DNA of 7,964 bases from Planctomycetaceae bacterium (GTDB lineage Bacteria > Planctomycetota > Planctomycetia > Pirellulales > Pirellulaceae): positions 1-7,964 of the forward strand of contig SXHS01000032.1 in the NCBI GenBank assembly GCA_005773145.1. Reading direction: 5' to 3'. Position 1 is the first letter of the stretch. Each line of letters starts with the position of its first letter. Shown piece by piece: positions 1 to 6,030 of the stretch. The translations under genes were made by a program, and so were the position numbers. The notes beneath the pieces were generated by a model, which saw only the letters and a program-made list of their open reading frames with translations, was not told where the DNA came from and made no database searches.

Positions 1-275
1 CGATCGATACTCAAACGACTTTGGCCGATGGCCATGCGATCGACGGCCTGGATGGTCTGCGAGACTATTTGCTGAATCAACGCCGAGATGTTATCATCGG
101 ACAGTTCTGCCGCAAGTTGCTGGGGTACGCGTTGGGAAGGGAAGTGCAACTATCCGACTCGCCGCTATTGGAGGACATGCGACGGCAGTTGGCGCAGAAC
201 GATTATCGCGCGTCCGTTGCCGTGGAGCTGGTCGTGATGAGTCCCCAATTTACCCGCAAACGGGCCAGCGAATAA
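1..275 (+). CDS. DUF1585 C-terminal end of a PSD1/cytochrome-c-type planctomycete protein (5' partial)
   Basis: The reading frame is open from the left edge (first full codon at position 3) to a TAA at 273-275, leaving about 90 C-terminal residues. They fit the DUF1585 domain that ends the large planctomycete DUF1587/1592/1588/1585 proteins: a D-G-x-x-I-D-G-L-D-G-L-R-D-Y-L stretch near the start, then R-R-D, a L-G-Y-A-L-G-R segment and a terminal V-V-x-S-P-Q-F. These proteins usually carry a cytochrome-c-like haem domain further N-terminal, outside this window. Their biochemical role is not established; extracytoplasmic redox or polymer processing has been suggested. The gene ends 40 bases before a DUF1552 gene on the same strand, the partner these proteins usually have, so a shared transcript is likely. 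The true start is beyond the edge. Confidence 0.8.
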   Translation, partial: IDTQTTLADGHAIDGLDGLRDYLLNQRRDVIIGQFCRKLLGYALGREVQLSDSPLLEDMRRQLAQNDYRASVAVELVVMSPQFTRKRASE

Positions 276-315
276 TCCACCAGACTTAGGCTACCAGAAT
301 GAAGGAGAAATTACG

Positions 316-1629
316 GTGAAACCATATCAGCCCAATCCGTTTGCTCGGCGAACGTTCTTGCGTGGCATGGGAGTCGCCATGGCGTTGCCTTGGATGGAGT
401 CCGCGCCGGTTTGGGGAGATCAGGCGGATGAACCAGCCCAACGGGAGAGTCAGCCCCCAGTCCGCTTGGCTGTATTGTTCGCGGGCAATGGCTTTCACCG
501 CAAGGAATGGTGGGCCAAAGGGCAAGGCGCGGACATGGAGCTCGGTAAGGTCCTATTGCCACTCACCGAATTCCGCGAACGCATGCTTTTCATCCGTGGA
601 CTCTTCAACGAAGAGGCACTGAAGGGGAACATTCATAGTTCGATGACGGGGAATTTGTTGTCCGGCGCCCCGCTGGCGTCCGGTGGCGAGATTCGGTCCG
701 GCACCAGCTTCGATCAGGTGATTGCGCAACAGTACGGCCGGTCCACCAAAGTATCCAGCCTGGTGTTGGGCTGCGAGCGATCCAATCCTGGCCTGCATAA
801 GAATTATTCGATGCTTTACAGCTCGCATATTTCTTGGAGCTCTCCCACCGCTCCCACACCGCTCGAACTCTATCCGGCCTTGGCATTCGATCGCCTATTT
901 AGCGATGGAGCCCAACGGGGCGACCGCAGCGTTTTGGACGCGGTGCTGGGCGAGGCGGAGCGCTTTCGAGGTAAAATTAGCGGCGGAGACCGTCGCAAAC
1001 TCGATGAATACCTAACCTCCGTGCGCGAAGTGGAACAACGGCTCGAGAGGGCGGGCAAGGAAGGTGAGTTGCAGGGATGGCGACCAACGTTCGATCCATC
1101 CAGCCTGCGACGGCCGGCTGACGGAATTCCGCAGAATCTGGCTGAGCACATGCAGCTCATGTGCGACATCCTGGTGTTGGCTTTCCAAACCGATGCCACC
1201 CGCGTCGCGACGTTAAAGCTGAACAACGATCATAGTTACCTGCAGTTTCCGCATCTGGGAGTGGAAGTTGGGCATCACGAGCTGTCCCATCTGGGTGACG
1301 ATAATTTCCTGAAGGTCAACCAGTCCTTCCTTGAGCAATTGGCTTACATCGCCAGAAAACTGGATGCCATTCAGGAAGGGGAACGTACCGCACTCGACAA
1401 CTCGATCCTCATGATCACCTCCAGCATGCTGCACGGCGGCCATGATGCCACCAATCTCCCTTGTGTTCTGCTAGGGGGCGGGGGGGGCCAGTTGTCTGGC
1501 GGCCGTGTCCTGGACTACCTGGAAAAACCCAACCGAAAGATGTGCAGCCTCTATCTGTCACTGTTGGATAAGTACGGAATCCATTTGCCTGAATTCGGCG
1601 ACGCGCATGAGCGACTGACTGAGGTGTGA
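316..1629 (+). CDS. DUF1552 family protein with Tat signal
   Basis: A 437-residue protein starting at GTG 316, with AAGGAG at 302-307 eight bases upstream. The N-terminus has a twin-arginine signal: R11-R12-T-F-L-R-G followed by a short hydrophobic stretch (about 18-33), so export of a folded protein is likely. The body matches DUF1552. It has the G-N-G-F-H segment near 57-61, a histidine-rich H320-H-E-L-S-H325, the H278-M-Q-L-M-C-D-I-L helix, and near the C-terminus L-P-C-V-L-L-G-G-G-G-G (381-391) and F-G-D (427-429). The fold is thought to be related to the alkaline-phosphatase/sulfatase-like DUF1501 group, but no activity is known. Its upstream neighbour is the DUF1585-ending protein, 40 bases away, the usual pairing in Planctomycetes. 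It converges on the minus-strand glycosyltransferase with 94 bases between. Family call is firm; function unknown. Confidence 0.9.
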   Translation: MKPYQPNPFARRTFLRGMGVAMALPWMESAPVWGDQADEPAQRESQPPVRLAVLFAGNGFHRKEWWAKGQGADMELGKVLLPLTEFRERMLFIRGLFNEEALKGNIHSSMTGNLLSGAPLASGGEIRSGTSFDQVIAQQYGRSTKVSSLVLGCERSNPGLHKNYSMLYSSHISWSSPTAPTPLELYPALAFDRLFSDGAQRGDRSVLDAVLGEAERFRGKISGGDRRKLDEYLTSVREVEQRLERAGKEGELQGWRPTFDPSSLRRPADGIPQNLAEHMQLMCDILVLAFQTDATRVATLKLNNDHSYLQFPHLGVEVGHHELSHLGDDNFLKVNQSFLEQLAYIARKLDAIQEGERTALDNSILMITSSMLHGGHDATNLPCVLLGGGGGQLSGGRVLDYLEKPNRKMCSLYLSLLDKYGIHLPEFGDAHERLTEV

Positions 1630-1675
1630 GCGCGGGCAACGTCGTGCGGAGGGGCGCGACGCGGGGGAAAGTGGC

Positions 1676-1699
1676 ACGCAGAGACGCTGAGGCGCAGAG
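1676..1699. repeat. Short tandem repeat, three 8-base units, between convergent genes
   Basis: Three consecutive octamers read ACGCAGAG, ACGCTGAG and GCGCAGAG (1676-1683, 1684-1691, 1692-1699), followed by a GA-rich tail. The repeat lies in the 94-base spacer between the convergent DUF1552 and glycosyltransferase stop codons. I see no U-tract terminator in this spacer. Similar CGCAGAG-type short repeats occur between genes in other bacterial genomes, but I cannot check copy number here. Confidence 0.6.
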
Positions 1700-1723
1700 A
1701 GAGCCGCCGAGAGTGGGGCGCCG

Positions 1724-2941
1724 TTAGGCCAGCACGCGTCGGTAGACCTCGGACACTCCGGCGGCCATGGCCTGTGCCGAGAAGCGTTCGGCATGCCGTT
1801 GCTGGGCTCGTTGCCGCATCTGGGTCCAATCGTGTTGGCCTTGTACCAGGGAAGCTACGGCGTCGGCCAACGCGGGTGCATCGCCGGGGGGCACGAGGAG
1901 TCCCTCCTGCTGATCGCGAATCACCTCCGGCACCCCCTCCACTCGACTGGCGACGACTGGCACACCGGCAGCCATGGCCTCCAAGACAACCATCGGCATG
2001 CCCTCGCCAAACAGGCTGGGGAGTACCATCAGGTCCATACGTTGTAACTCCTCGGTCACGTTGTCGGTGAAGCCTGTCCAAGTCACCAGGCGTTCTAGCC
2101 GATGTTTGGCCACGAGGTCGAGGAGTTTTTCGCGATAGCGGTCCGATTCGAAGGGACCGACGGCGCGGAGCTTGACCGGCACGTTTCGGTCGCGTAGGAG
2201 GGCCAGCGCTTCGAGCAGGATCTCGGTACCTTTGCGAGGGCGAAAGAGCGCGATTGTGCCCAACGTCCAGGATCCGGTCGGTTGTGGCCGCGGATCCAAG
2301 GGAACTGCTGGGACGCCGTTAGGGACGACCGTGATAAGATCTTCGCCAATGCCCGAGTCACGGAGCGATTGAGCGAGGCTTTGTGATACGGTGATGATCT
2401 TGGCCACGCCACGCAGGCACGCGCTTTCCATGTGGCCATTGAGCCAGTTCGTCCAACTGGATGTTGAGTCGTGAGCGGCCGGGCTGTGGACATGATAGAC
2501 AACGGGTATGTGGGCCAACGCCCCCACAAGTCTCGCGATCAAGAGCGTGCGCGGCGTATGGGCATGTAACAAGTCGTAATGGCCATGACGGACCGCTTGT
2601 AAAACAGGCCAGACCACCGTCAAATCAAAGCGTGACCGCATGGGGGCATACAAGAGTGGCGCCGTCTTGGTTTTGGCCTTGGACGGAAACTGGCCCGGCT
2701 TGAGGCAAATCAATCCCGCCTCGAAGCCTTGGTCGTGAAGTCCGCCGGCCAGCAGGTCCTGGACGCGTTCTGCGCCCGAGTAGTGCTCGCCATTGATCAC
2801 GTGTAACACGCGGGCCACGGTTCGGGGCGCGCGGCGGGCCGGCGCGCCAGTTTCAAATGAAACGGGTGGGGGAGACACACGGGCCACCGCGTGCGAGGTA
2901 AGATCGGTCAGGGGGGAACCTGGGGGTGCATTGCCGTTCAT
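1724..2941 (-). CDS. GT4-family glycosyltransferase (GT-B fold)
   Basis: A retaining, nucleotide-sugar-dependent glycosyltransferase of about 405 residues. Numbering from the ATG at 2939-2941: a disordered Pro/Arg-rich head (about 1-40), then an acceptor-side Rossmann domain opening with A-R-V-L-H-V-I-N-G and a G-A-E-R (56-59), and H-A-H-T-P-R (126-131). The donor domain has V-P-N-G-V (206-210), the F-R-P-R-K-G loop (233-238) and the E-X7-E motif E313...E321 typical of GT4, followed by G-V-P-V-V-A-S. No membrane segment is evident, so it is probably cytoplasmic or membrane-peripheral, acting in polysaccharide or glycolipid assembly; donor and acceptor cannot be read. An alternative TTG start at 2945-2947 adds two residues and is better spaced (10 bases) from a GGGAG; the ATG lies 16 bases from it. 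It follows the GroES-like gene by about 99 bases on the same strand, so they may share a transcript. Confidence 0.88.
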   Translation of the reverse strand: MNGNAPPGSPLTDLTSHAVARVSPPPVSFETGAPARRAPRTVARVLHVINGEHYSGAERVQDLLAGGLHDQGFEAGLICLKPGQFPSKAKTKTAPLLYAPMRSRFDLTVVWPVLQAVRHGHYDLLHAHTPRTLLIARLVGALAHIPVVYHVHSPAAHDSTSSWTNWLNGHMESACLRGVAKIITVSQSLAQSLRDSGIGEDLITVVPNGVPAVPLDPRPQPTGSWTLGTIALFRPRKGTEILLEALALLRDRNVPVKLRAVGPFESDRYREKLLDLVAKHRLERLVTWTGFTDNVTEELQRMDLMVLPSLFGEGMPMVVLEAMAAGVPVVASRVEGVPEVIRDQQEGLLVPPGDAPALADAVASLVQGQHDWTQMRQRAQQRHAERFSAQAMAAGVSEVYRRVLA

Positions 2942-3040
2942 GCACAAGTGTAGGCCACTCCCGGGGTTCAGAGCGTTGTTCCAGTGCGTCGTGGGGTGAA
3001 ATCGGCCAGATCGTCGCTAGGATCGATACATCCGGCCTGC

Positions 3041-3397
3041 CTAGCGGGGCTCGAGATCGGGATCGGTGTCAGTGTCTTCCGAGTCGGTCGGCGACGGCTG
3101 ACGGCGAAAGACGGCCACGATATCCTCGACCGGGACAACAAACAGCTGGTTGTCGGGCTCAAAATCGACCGGAATGGCATGCTTGGGATGGAAGAGGATC
3201 TTGTCGTACCGCCGAAGGGGCACATTCTCGTCATTGGCCACTTGCGTCGAGATCGTCACAATTCGCCCCGTGATGGTGGGGATTTCCGCCTGTTCTGGGA
3301 GGGCGATGCCCCCCTTGGTTTGACGCTTGGGCTCGTCTTTTCGCACGAGGACTCGAGCGCCAATCGGTTCGACGTATTCAATGGTCTGCCGGCTCAT
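3041..3397 (-). CDS. groES: GroES-like co-chaperonin (divergent, stand-alone)
   Basis: A 118-residue protein with ATG at 3395-3397 and a weak AGGGAA a few bases upstream. The fold signature is GroES/Cpn10: an opening strand E-P-I-G-A-R-V-L-V-R-K (10-20), a mobile-loop region ending in K-G-G-I-A-L-P (28-34) that in the family docks to GroEL, then G-R-I-V-T-I, R-Y-D-K-I-L-F (63-69) and the closing N-Q-L-F-V-V-P-V-E-D-I-V-A-V-F (83-97). Typical GroES is about 95 residues. This one adds an acidic, probably disordered tail (about 100-118, rich in D, E, S, T, P). No groEL lies next to it within the window; the downstream gene on the same strand is a glycosyltransferase. It may be the main co-chaperonin or a specialised paralogue, which the window cannot decide. 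Confidence 0.85.
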   Translation of the reverse strand: MSRQTIEYVEPIGARVLVRKDEPKRQTKGGIALPEQAEIPTITGRIVTISTQVANDENVPLRRYDKILFHPKHAIPVDFEPDNQLFVVPVEDIVAVFRRQPSPTDSEDTDTDPDLEPR

Positions 3398-3471
3398 GGA
3401 TGTTCCCTATCCCCCGTGGCCGACAGCCTAATTGAGAGTCTGCTCGAACGGAAGGGGCAAATTCGCGGTTC

Positions 3472-3509
3472 CGTGTCCCGGTGGTACCGTGCCAGCTCTC
3501 CGGGACACG
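3472..3509. promoter_or_regulatory. 10-bp perfect inverted repeat upstream of groES-like gene
   Basis: CGTGTCCCGG at 3472-3481 is matched exactly by its reverse complement CCGGGACACG at 3500-3509, with an 18-base centre that contains the palindrome GGTACC. It lies 75-112 bases before the groES-like start codon, where an operator or leader structure would be expected. It does not resemble the CIRCE/HrcA element. Function is inferred from position only. Confidence 0.5.
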
Positions 3510-3598
3510 CCCGGTAGGAGCATGACTGGGAACAAGAGCGGCCCCTTTTTCGTGCCAGGAAATCCGTCACGACATGGCCCAAAGGGCCCGCACCGGGC

Positions 3599-3626
3599 TT
3601 GCGTTCTGGCAAAAATCTGGCACAAT
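3599..3626 (+). promoter_or_regulatory. Predicted sigma70-type promoter for L25-pth-rpsF
   Basis: TTGCGT (3599-3604) and CACAAT (3621-3626) are separated by 16 bases, giving a predicted transcript start near 3633 and a leader of about 147 bases before the L25 start codon. The spacer holds two copies of TCTGGCA (3605-3611 and 3616-3622), 11 bases apart. Both hexamers are partial matches to the consensus, so this is a prediction. Confidence 0.5.
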
Positions 3627-3669
3627 GATTCGTTTCCATGCCCTTAATTGCAGAGCGTGCGGCAGTTAT

Positions 3670-3712
3670 GCCCGAGTGCGTGCTCGTTCGACTCGGGCTC
3701 GTTTGAGACGAG
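3670..3712 (+). promoter_or_regulatory. Hairpin-rich leader of the L25 transcript
   Basis: GCCCGAGT (3670-3677) pairs perfectly with ACTCGGGC (3691-3698) across a 13-base loop. Directly after it, CTCGT (3698-3702) can pair with ACGAG (3708-3712). GCTCGTT occurs twice (3682-3688 and 3697-3703). The elements lie between the predicted promoter and the L25 start, a plausible site for autogenous control by a ribosomal protein, but no known motif is recognised. Confidence 0.4.
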
Positions 3713-3779
3713 TTCGTGCGTGGGGGCAATATGGGGGCGAGATCGAATTCACGGCGGGTGCGTTACGGAGATAATGGGG

Positions 3780-4409
3780 ATGTCGGAACAATTGCAGGTT
3801 ACGCGTCGGGCGACGCGGGGTAAGCGTCAAGCTCGCAAAGCCCGTGCGCAAGGGCAGATACCCGCGGTCCTGTATGGCCACGGCAAGGAGGTGATCAGCG
3901 TCTCGGTCTCCGCGGATGAGGTCGCGGCCGCGTTGCGGCACGGCGCGCGGGTGGTGAAGCTGAGCGGTGAAGTTGCCGATGAGGCCATGATCAGTCAAGT
4001 GCAATGGGATGCCATGGGGACGGAGGTCTTGCATCTGGATTTGATCCGCGTGGAGGCCGGGGATTCGGTCCACGTGTCGGTGCCGGTCGTGCTGCGAGGC
4101 GATGCGCCCGGCGCGCACCATGGTGGAGTGGTCCAACATCTGCTCCATGAGGTTCGCATCGATTGCCCCGTGACGTTGCTCCCCGAGTCTTTGGTAGTGA
4201 GCATCAATAAATTAGATATCCATCAGGCGATTACGGCCCAGCAGTTGGCACTGCCAGCCGGTGCCCAGTTGTTGGTGGACCCGACCGCGATCGTCGTGCA
4301 GTGCGTACCGCCAGTGGACGACGAGGCGGAAGCTGCTGCCGCGGGCGAAACGGCAGAGCCCGAAGTGATTGGTCGAAAGGCCAAGGAAGAGGAAGAGTCC
4401 GAGGAATAG
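3780..4409 (+). CDS. rplY: 50S ribosomal protein L25/general stress protein Ctc
   Basis: A 209-residue two-domain L25 (CTC/TL5 type) that binds 5S rRNA in the large subunit. The N-terminal domain (about 5-92) shows G25-Q-I-P-A-V-L-Y-G-H-G, the family signature, and V-Q-W-D-x-M-G-x-E-V-L-H-L-D-L (74-88). The C-terminal TL5 domain (about 95-178) shows H-E-V-R-I-D-C-P-V (123-131) and L-P-E-S-L (134-138). A Glu/Ala-rich acidic tail follows (about 180-209). The frame is open further upstream, but the start at 3780 is chosen because GGAG (3767-3770) is 9 bases away and the protein then begins as L25 should. ATG 3774, two codons earlier, is only 3 bases from that GGAG. It heads a run with pth (48-base gap) and rpsF. 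The pairing of L25 with pth is common across bacteria. Confidence 0.93.
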   Translation: MSEQLQVTRRATRGKRQARKARAQGQIPAVLYGHGKEVISVSVSADEVAAALRHGARVVKLSGEVADEAMISQVQWDAMGTEVLHLDLIRVEAGDSVHVSVPVVLRGDAPGAHHGGVVQHLLHEVRIDCPVTLLPESLVVSINKLDIHQAITAQQLALPAGAQLLVDPTAIVVQCVPPVDDEAEAAAAGETAEPEVIGRKAKEEEESEE

Positions 4410-4457
4410 CGGACCTCTCCTGGCAGTTGTGCATGAAACAAGCCGAGGGCGCGCGGG

Positions 4458-5033
4458 ATGAAGTTGATTGTGGGTCTGGGGAATCCGGGCCGCAAATACC
4501 ATCACACGCGACATAATGTGGGGTTTGAAGTTGCCGCTCGGCTGGCTGGCGAATATGGGACCAGCCGCCCGCGTGAGAAGTTCCACGGAGAATTGGTGGA
4601 GGGATCGGTTGACGGCGAGTCGCTCCTGATACTGTGTCCACAGACTTTCATGAACTTAAGTGGAAACAGTGTGGGCGCTGCGGTCGAGTTTTATCGCATG
4701 GACTTGACGGAAATGTTGGTAGTGTGCGACGACTTCAACCTGCCGGTGGGGCAGTTGCGGTTTCGATCGAAAGGTTCATCGGGAGGGCAGAAGGGGTTGG
4801 CTCATATCATGCAACGGCTGGCTGCCGATGCCGTCCCGCGGCTGCGCCTAGGGGTGGGCCCGTTGCCCGCGAATCGCGATCCGGCCGATTTCGTGCTGGG
4901 TCGGTTCAGCAGCGGGGAAAGCGTCGAGGTGCAATCGATGGTGGAGAGGGCCGCCACGGCCGCTGCCGACTGGGTCCGCTGGGGCATTCAGCGCTGTATG
5001 AATACCTACAATGTGTGTAACAAGGAGACTTGA
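4458..5033 (+). CDS. pth: Peptidyl-tRNA hydrolase
   Basis: A 191-residue cytoplasmic Pth, which hydrolyses the ester between peptide and tRNA on peptidyl-tRNAs released from ribosomes. ATG 4458 has GAGGG eight bases upstream. Family landmarks: G-L-G-N9-P-G at the start, R-H19-N-V-G-F with the catalytic His (E. coli His20), P-Q-T-F-M-N66-L-S-G (E. coli Asn68) and D91 (E. coli Asp93) in C-D-D-F-N-L-P. The loop normally reading G-G-H-N-G-L reads G-G-Q111-K112-G-L here, so the residues matching E. coli His113 and Asn114 are replaced. Length and the terminal F-V-L-G-R-F region (145-150) are normal, so the protein is probably active. It lies between L25 and S6, its stop codon one base before the S6 start. 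Confidence 0.95.
   Translation: MKLIVGLGNPGRKYHHTRHNVGFEVAARLAGEYGTSRPREKFHGELVEGSVDGESLLILCPQTFMNLSGNSVGAAVEFYRMDLTEMLVVCDDFNLPVGQLRFRSKGSSGGQKGLAHIMQRLAADAVPRLRLGVGPLPANRDPADFVLGRFSSGESVEVQSMVERAATAAADWVRWGIQRCMNTYNVCNKET
5022..5027 (+). promoter_or_regulatory. Ribosome binding site fixing the S6 TTG start
   Basis: AAGGAG lies inside the last codons of pth and is 7 bases before TTG 5035. This selects TTG 5035 over the in-frame ATG at 5011, which precedes the Shine-Dalgarno sequence and would add eight residues not typical of S6. Confidence 0.8.
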
Positions 5034-5034
5034 T

Positions 5035-5418
5035 TTGGCCGCGAAAGTGTACGAGGGGATGTTTCTGCTGGATTCCAATCGCTACGCGCAGAACCCACAA
5101 GGCGTCTCGGGGCAAATCCCCCAGATGATCGAGAAATTTGGCGGGACCGTGTTGGTGAGTCGACTTTGGAGCGAGCAGCGGTTGGCCTATCCGATCGACG
5201 GCCATCGCAAGGGGACGTATTGGTTGACGTACTTTCGCCTCGCAGGGGATCAGCTGTCCCCCTTGACCCGAGAGTCCGAGCTCAACGAGAACGTCCTGCG
5301 GCAAATGATTTTGGCGGTAGACCCCCGCTTGGTGGAGACGCTGGTCGCGCACGCAGCGGTACCATCCGCTCGGCCCGCCGCCACGGAGGCGGCCCCGGCC
5401 AGCGTTGCGGCCCCGTAA
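5035..5418 (+). CDS. rpsF: 30S ribosomal protein S6
   Basis: A 127-residue S6, which sits on the 30S platform and binds 16S rRNA together with S18. The start is TTG 5035, supported by AAGGAG 7 bases upstream and by the S6-like opening Y6-E-G-M-F-L-L-D. Other landmarks are R49-L-A-Y-P-I (49-54), K59-G-T-Y-W-L-x-Y-F (59-67) and L83-N-E-N-V-L-R-Q-M (83-91). The S6 fold ends near residue 108; the remainder is an Ala/Pro-rich tail that is probably disordered. It begins one base after the pth stop, with its Shine-Dalgarno inside pth, so translation is probably coupled. Its S18 partner gene is not in the window. A separate promoter for ssb follows in the 132-base gap downstream. Confidence 0.93.
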   Translation: MAAKVYEGMFLLDSNRYAQNPQGVSGQIPQMIEKFGGTVLVSRLWSEQRLAYPIDGHRKGTYWLTYFRLAGDQLSPLTRESELNENVLRQMILAVDPRLVETLVAHAAVPSARPAATEAAPASVAAP

Positions 5419-5451
5419 GTCGCGGGTGGTTCGGTCGACTCGGAGGGGGAC

Positions 5452-5480
5452 TTGCCGTCCAGCCACGACAAGGGTACACT
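5452..5480 (+). promoter_or_regulatory. Predicted sigma70-type promoter for ssb
   Basis: TTGCCG (5452-5457) and TACACT (5475-5480) are 17 bases apart, close to the sigma70 consensus, with a predicted start near 5487 and a leader of about 64 bases to the ssb ATG. The -10 lies inside a near-palindrome (5468-5483) with perfect 5-base arms ACAAG and CTTGT, an operator-like arrangement. Confidence 0.6.
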
Positions 5481-5550
5481 TGTTCATATGTTGGTAGTGG
5501 CGTGTAGGCATAGACAGTCCCATCGGCAGCCGACTTAAGGAGACGATCGC

Positions 5551-6009
5551 ATGGCAAACTTCAATCGCGTCATCCTCTTGGGTAACCTGACACGTGACGT
5601 CGAACTGCGGTATCTGCCCAGTGGAGTGGCGGTCGCGGAAATTGGCTTGGCCATTAACGACCGGCGCAAAAACCAGGCGGGCGAGGTTATTGAAGAAACG
5701 ACCTTCGTCGATGTGACTCTGTGGTCGCGCACGGCTGAGATTGCCGGGGAATTTCTCAGTCGAGGTGCCCCCGTCCTTATTGAAGGTCGACTCAAATACG
5801 ACACTTGGGAGACGGACGGTCAGAAACGATCTAAATTGCGGGTGGTAGGCGAGCGAATGCAGCTGCTGGGAGCACGCGGCGGTCGCGAGCGGCAGGGGGC
5901 CGGGGGGACAGGTGCCGAGAGCGGCCGTCCGGCGGCCACGGTTGCCGCTTCCCAATCGGCTGAGCATGATTTTGCCGGCTCGCCGCCAGGCGACGATATT
6001 CCGTTCTGA
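5551..6009 (+). CDS. ssb: Single-stranded DNA-binding protein
   Basis: A 152-residue bacterial SSB that coats single-stranded DNA during replication, repair and recombination. ATG 5551 has AAGGAG (5537-5542) eight bases upstream. The OB-fold domain (about 1-108) opens with N5-R-V-I-L-L-G-N-L-T-R-D and includes F52-V-D-V-T-L-W (52-58) and the I-E-G-R-L-K-Y-D-T-W strand (77-86). A Gly/Ala/Arg-rich flexible linker (about 109-143) leads to the acidic tip G-D-D-I-P-F, the docking site for partners such as the helicase and polymerase accessory proteins. The protein is complete and typical. It lies between rpsF and rplI, the usual location, and has a promoter of its own in the upstream gap. Confidence 0.96.
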   Translation: MANFNRVILLGNLTRDVELRYLPSGVAVAEIGLAINDRRKNQAGEVIEETTFVDVTLWSRTAEIAGEFLSRGAPVLIEGRLKYDTWETDGQKRSKLRVVGERMQLLGARGGRERQGAGGTGAESGRPAATVAASQSAEHDFAGSPPGDDIPF

Positions 6010-6030
6010 AATCGGACTTAATGAACATCA

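Larger units (their letters stand above)
3398..3779. other. Divergent intergenic region between groES-like gene and L25
   Basis: These 382 bases carry no credible gene. From left to right I see the groES-like leader, a 10-bp inverted repeat at 3472-3509, a small GGCCC/GGGCC hairpin near 3576-3588, a sigma70-like rightward promoter at 3599-3626 and a hairpin-rich L25 leader at 3670-3712. On the groES side only a poor leftward promoter candidate is visible (TTGCCC, 17-base spacer, TCTCAA, read on the minus strand between 3460 and 3432). Confidence 0.6.

Noticed and set aside
2984..3517. 177-residue plus-strand frame opposite the groES-like gene
   Set aside because: A shadow of the GroES coding strand with no domain of its own; it also runs through the inverted repeat.
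3542..3550. CCCC followed by T5 as a rightward terminator
   Set aside because: No adequate stem precedes it, and no rightward gene ends upstream.
3398..3560. CIRCE/HrcA element for the groES-like gene
   Set aside because: Neither TTAGCACTC nor GAGTGCTAA is present; the only inverted repeat has a different sequence and spacing.
3607..3622. Sigma54-like site with GG (3608-3609) and GC (3620-3621) 10 bases apart
   Set aside because: Three mismatches to TGGCACG-N4-TTGCA. The pattern arises from the TCTGGCA direct repeat, and a sigma54 promoter for a ribosomal protein is unlikely.
3682..3706. tRNA T-arm-like motif: GCTCG, loop TTCGACT, CGGGC, then an A discriminator position
   Set aside because: The 3' acceptor strand TCGTTTG has no CAAACGA partner about 65 bases upstream (near 3634), and no D or anticodon arm is seen. 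The match is explained by the overlapping inverted repeat.
3648..3779. Upstream in-frame extension of L25 by 44 residues
   Set aside because: No L25 homology, lies in the hairpin leader, and ATG 3780 has a properly spaced GGAG.
4906..5967. 353-residue antisense reading frame across pth, rpsF and ssb
   Set aside because: It lies opposite three well-identified genes and their promoter gap and shows no recognisable domain. Long antisense frames are expected in GC-rich coding DNA.
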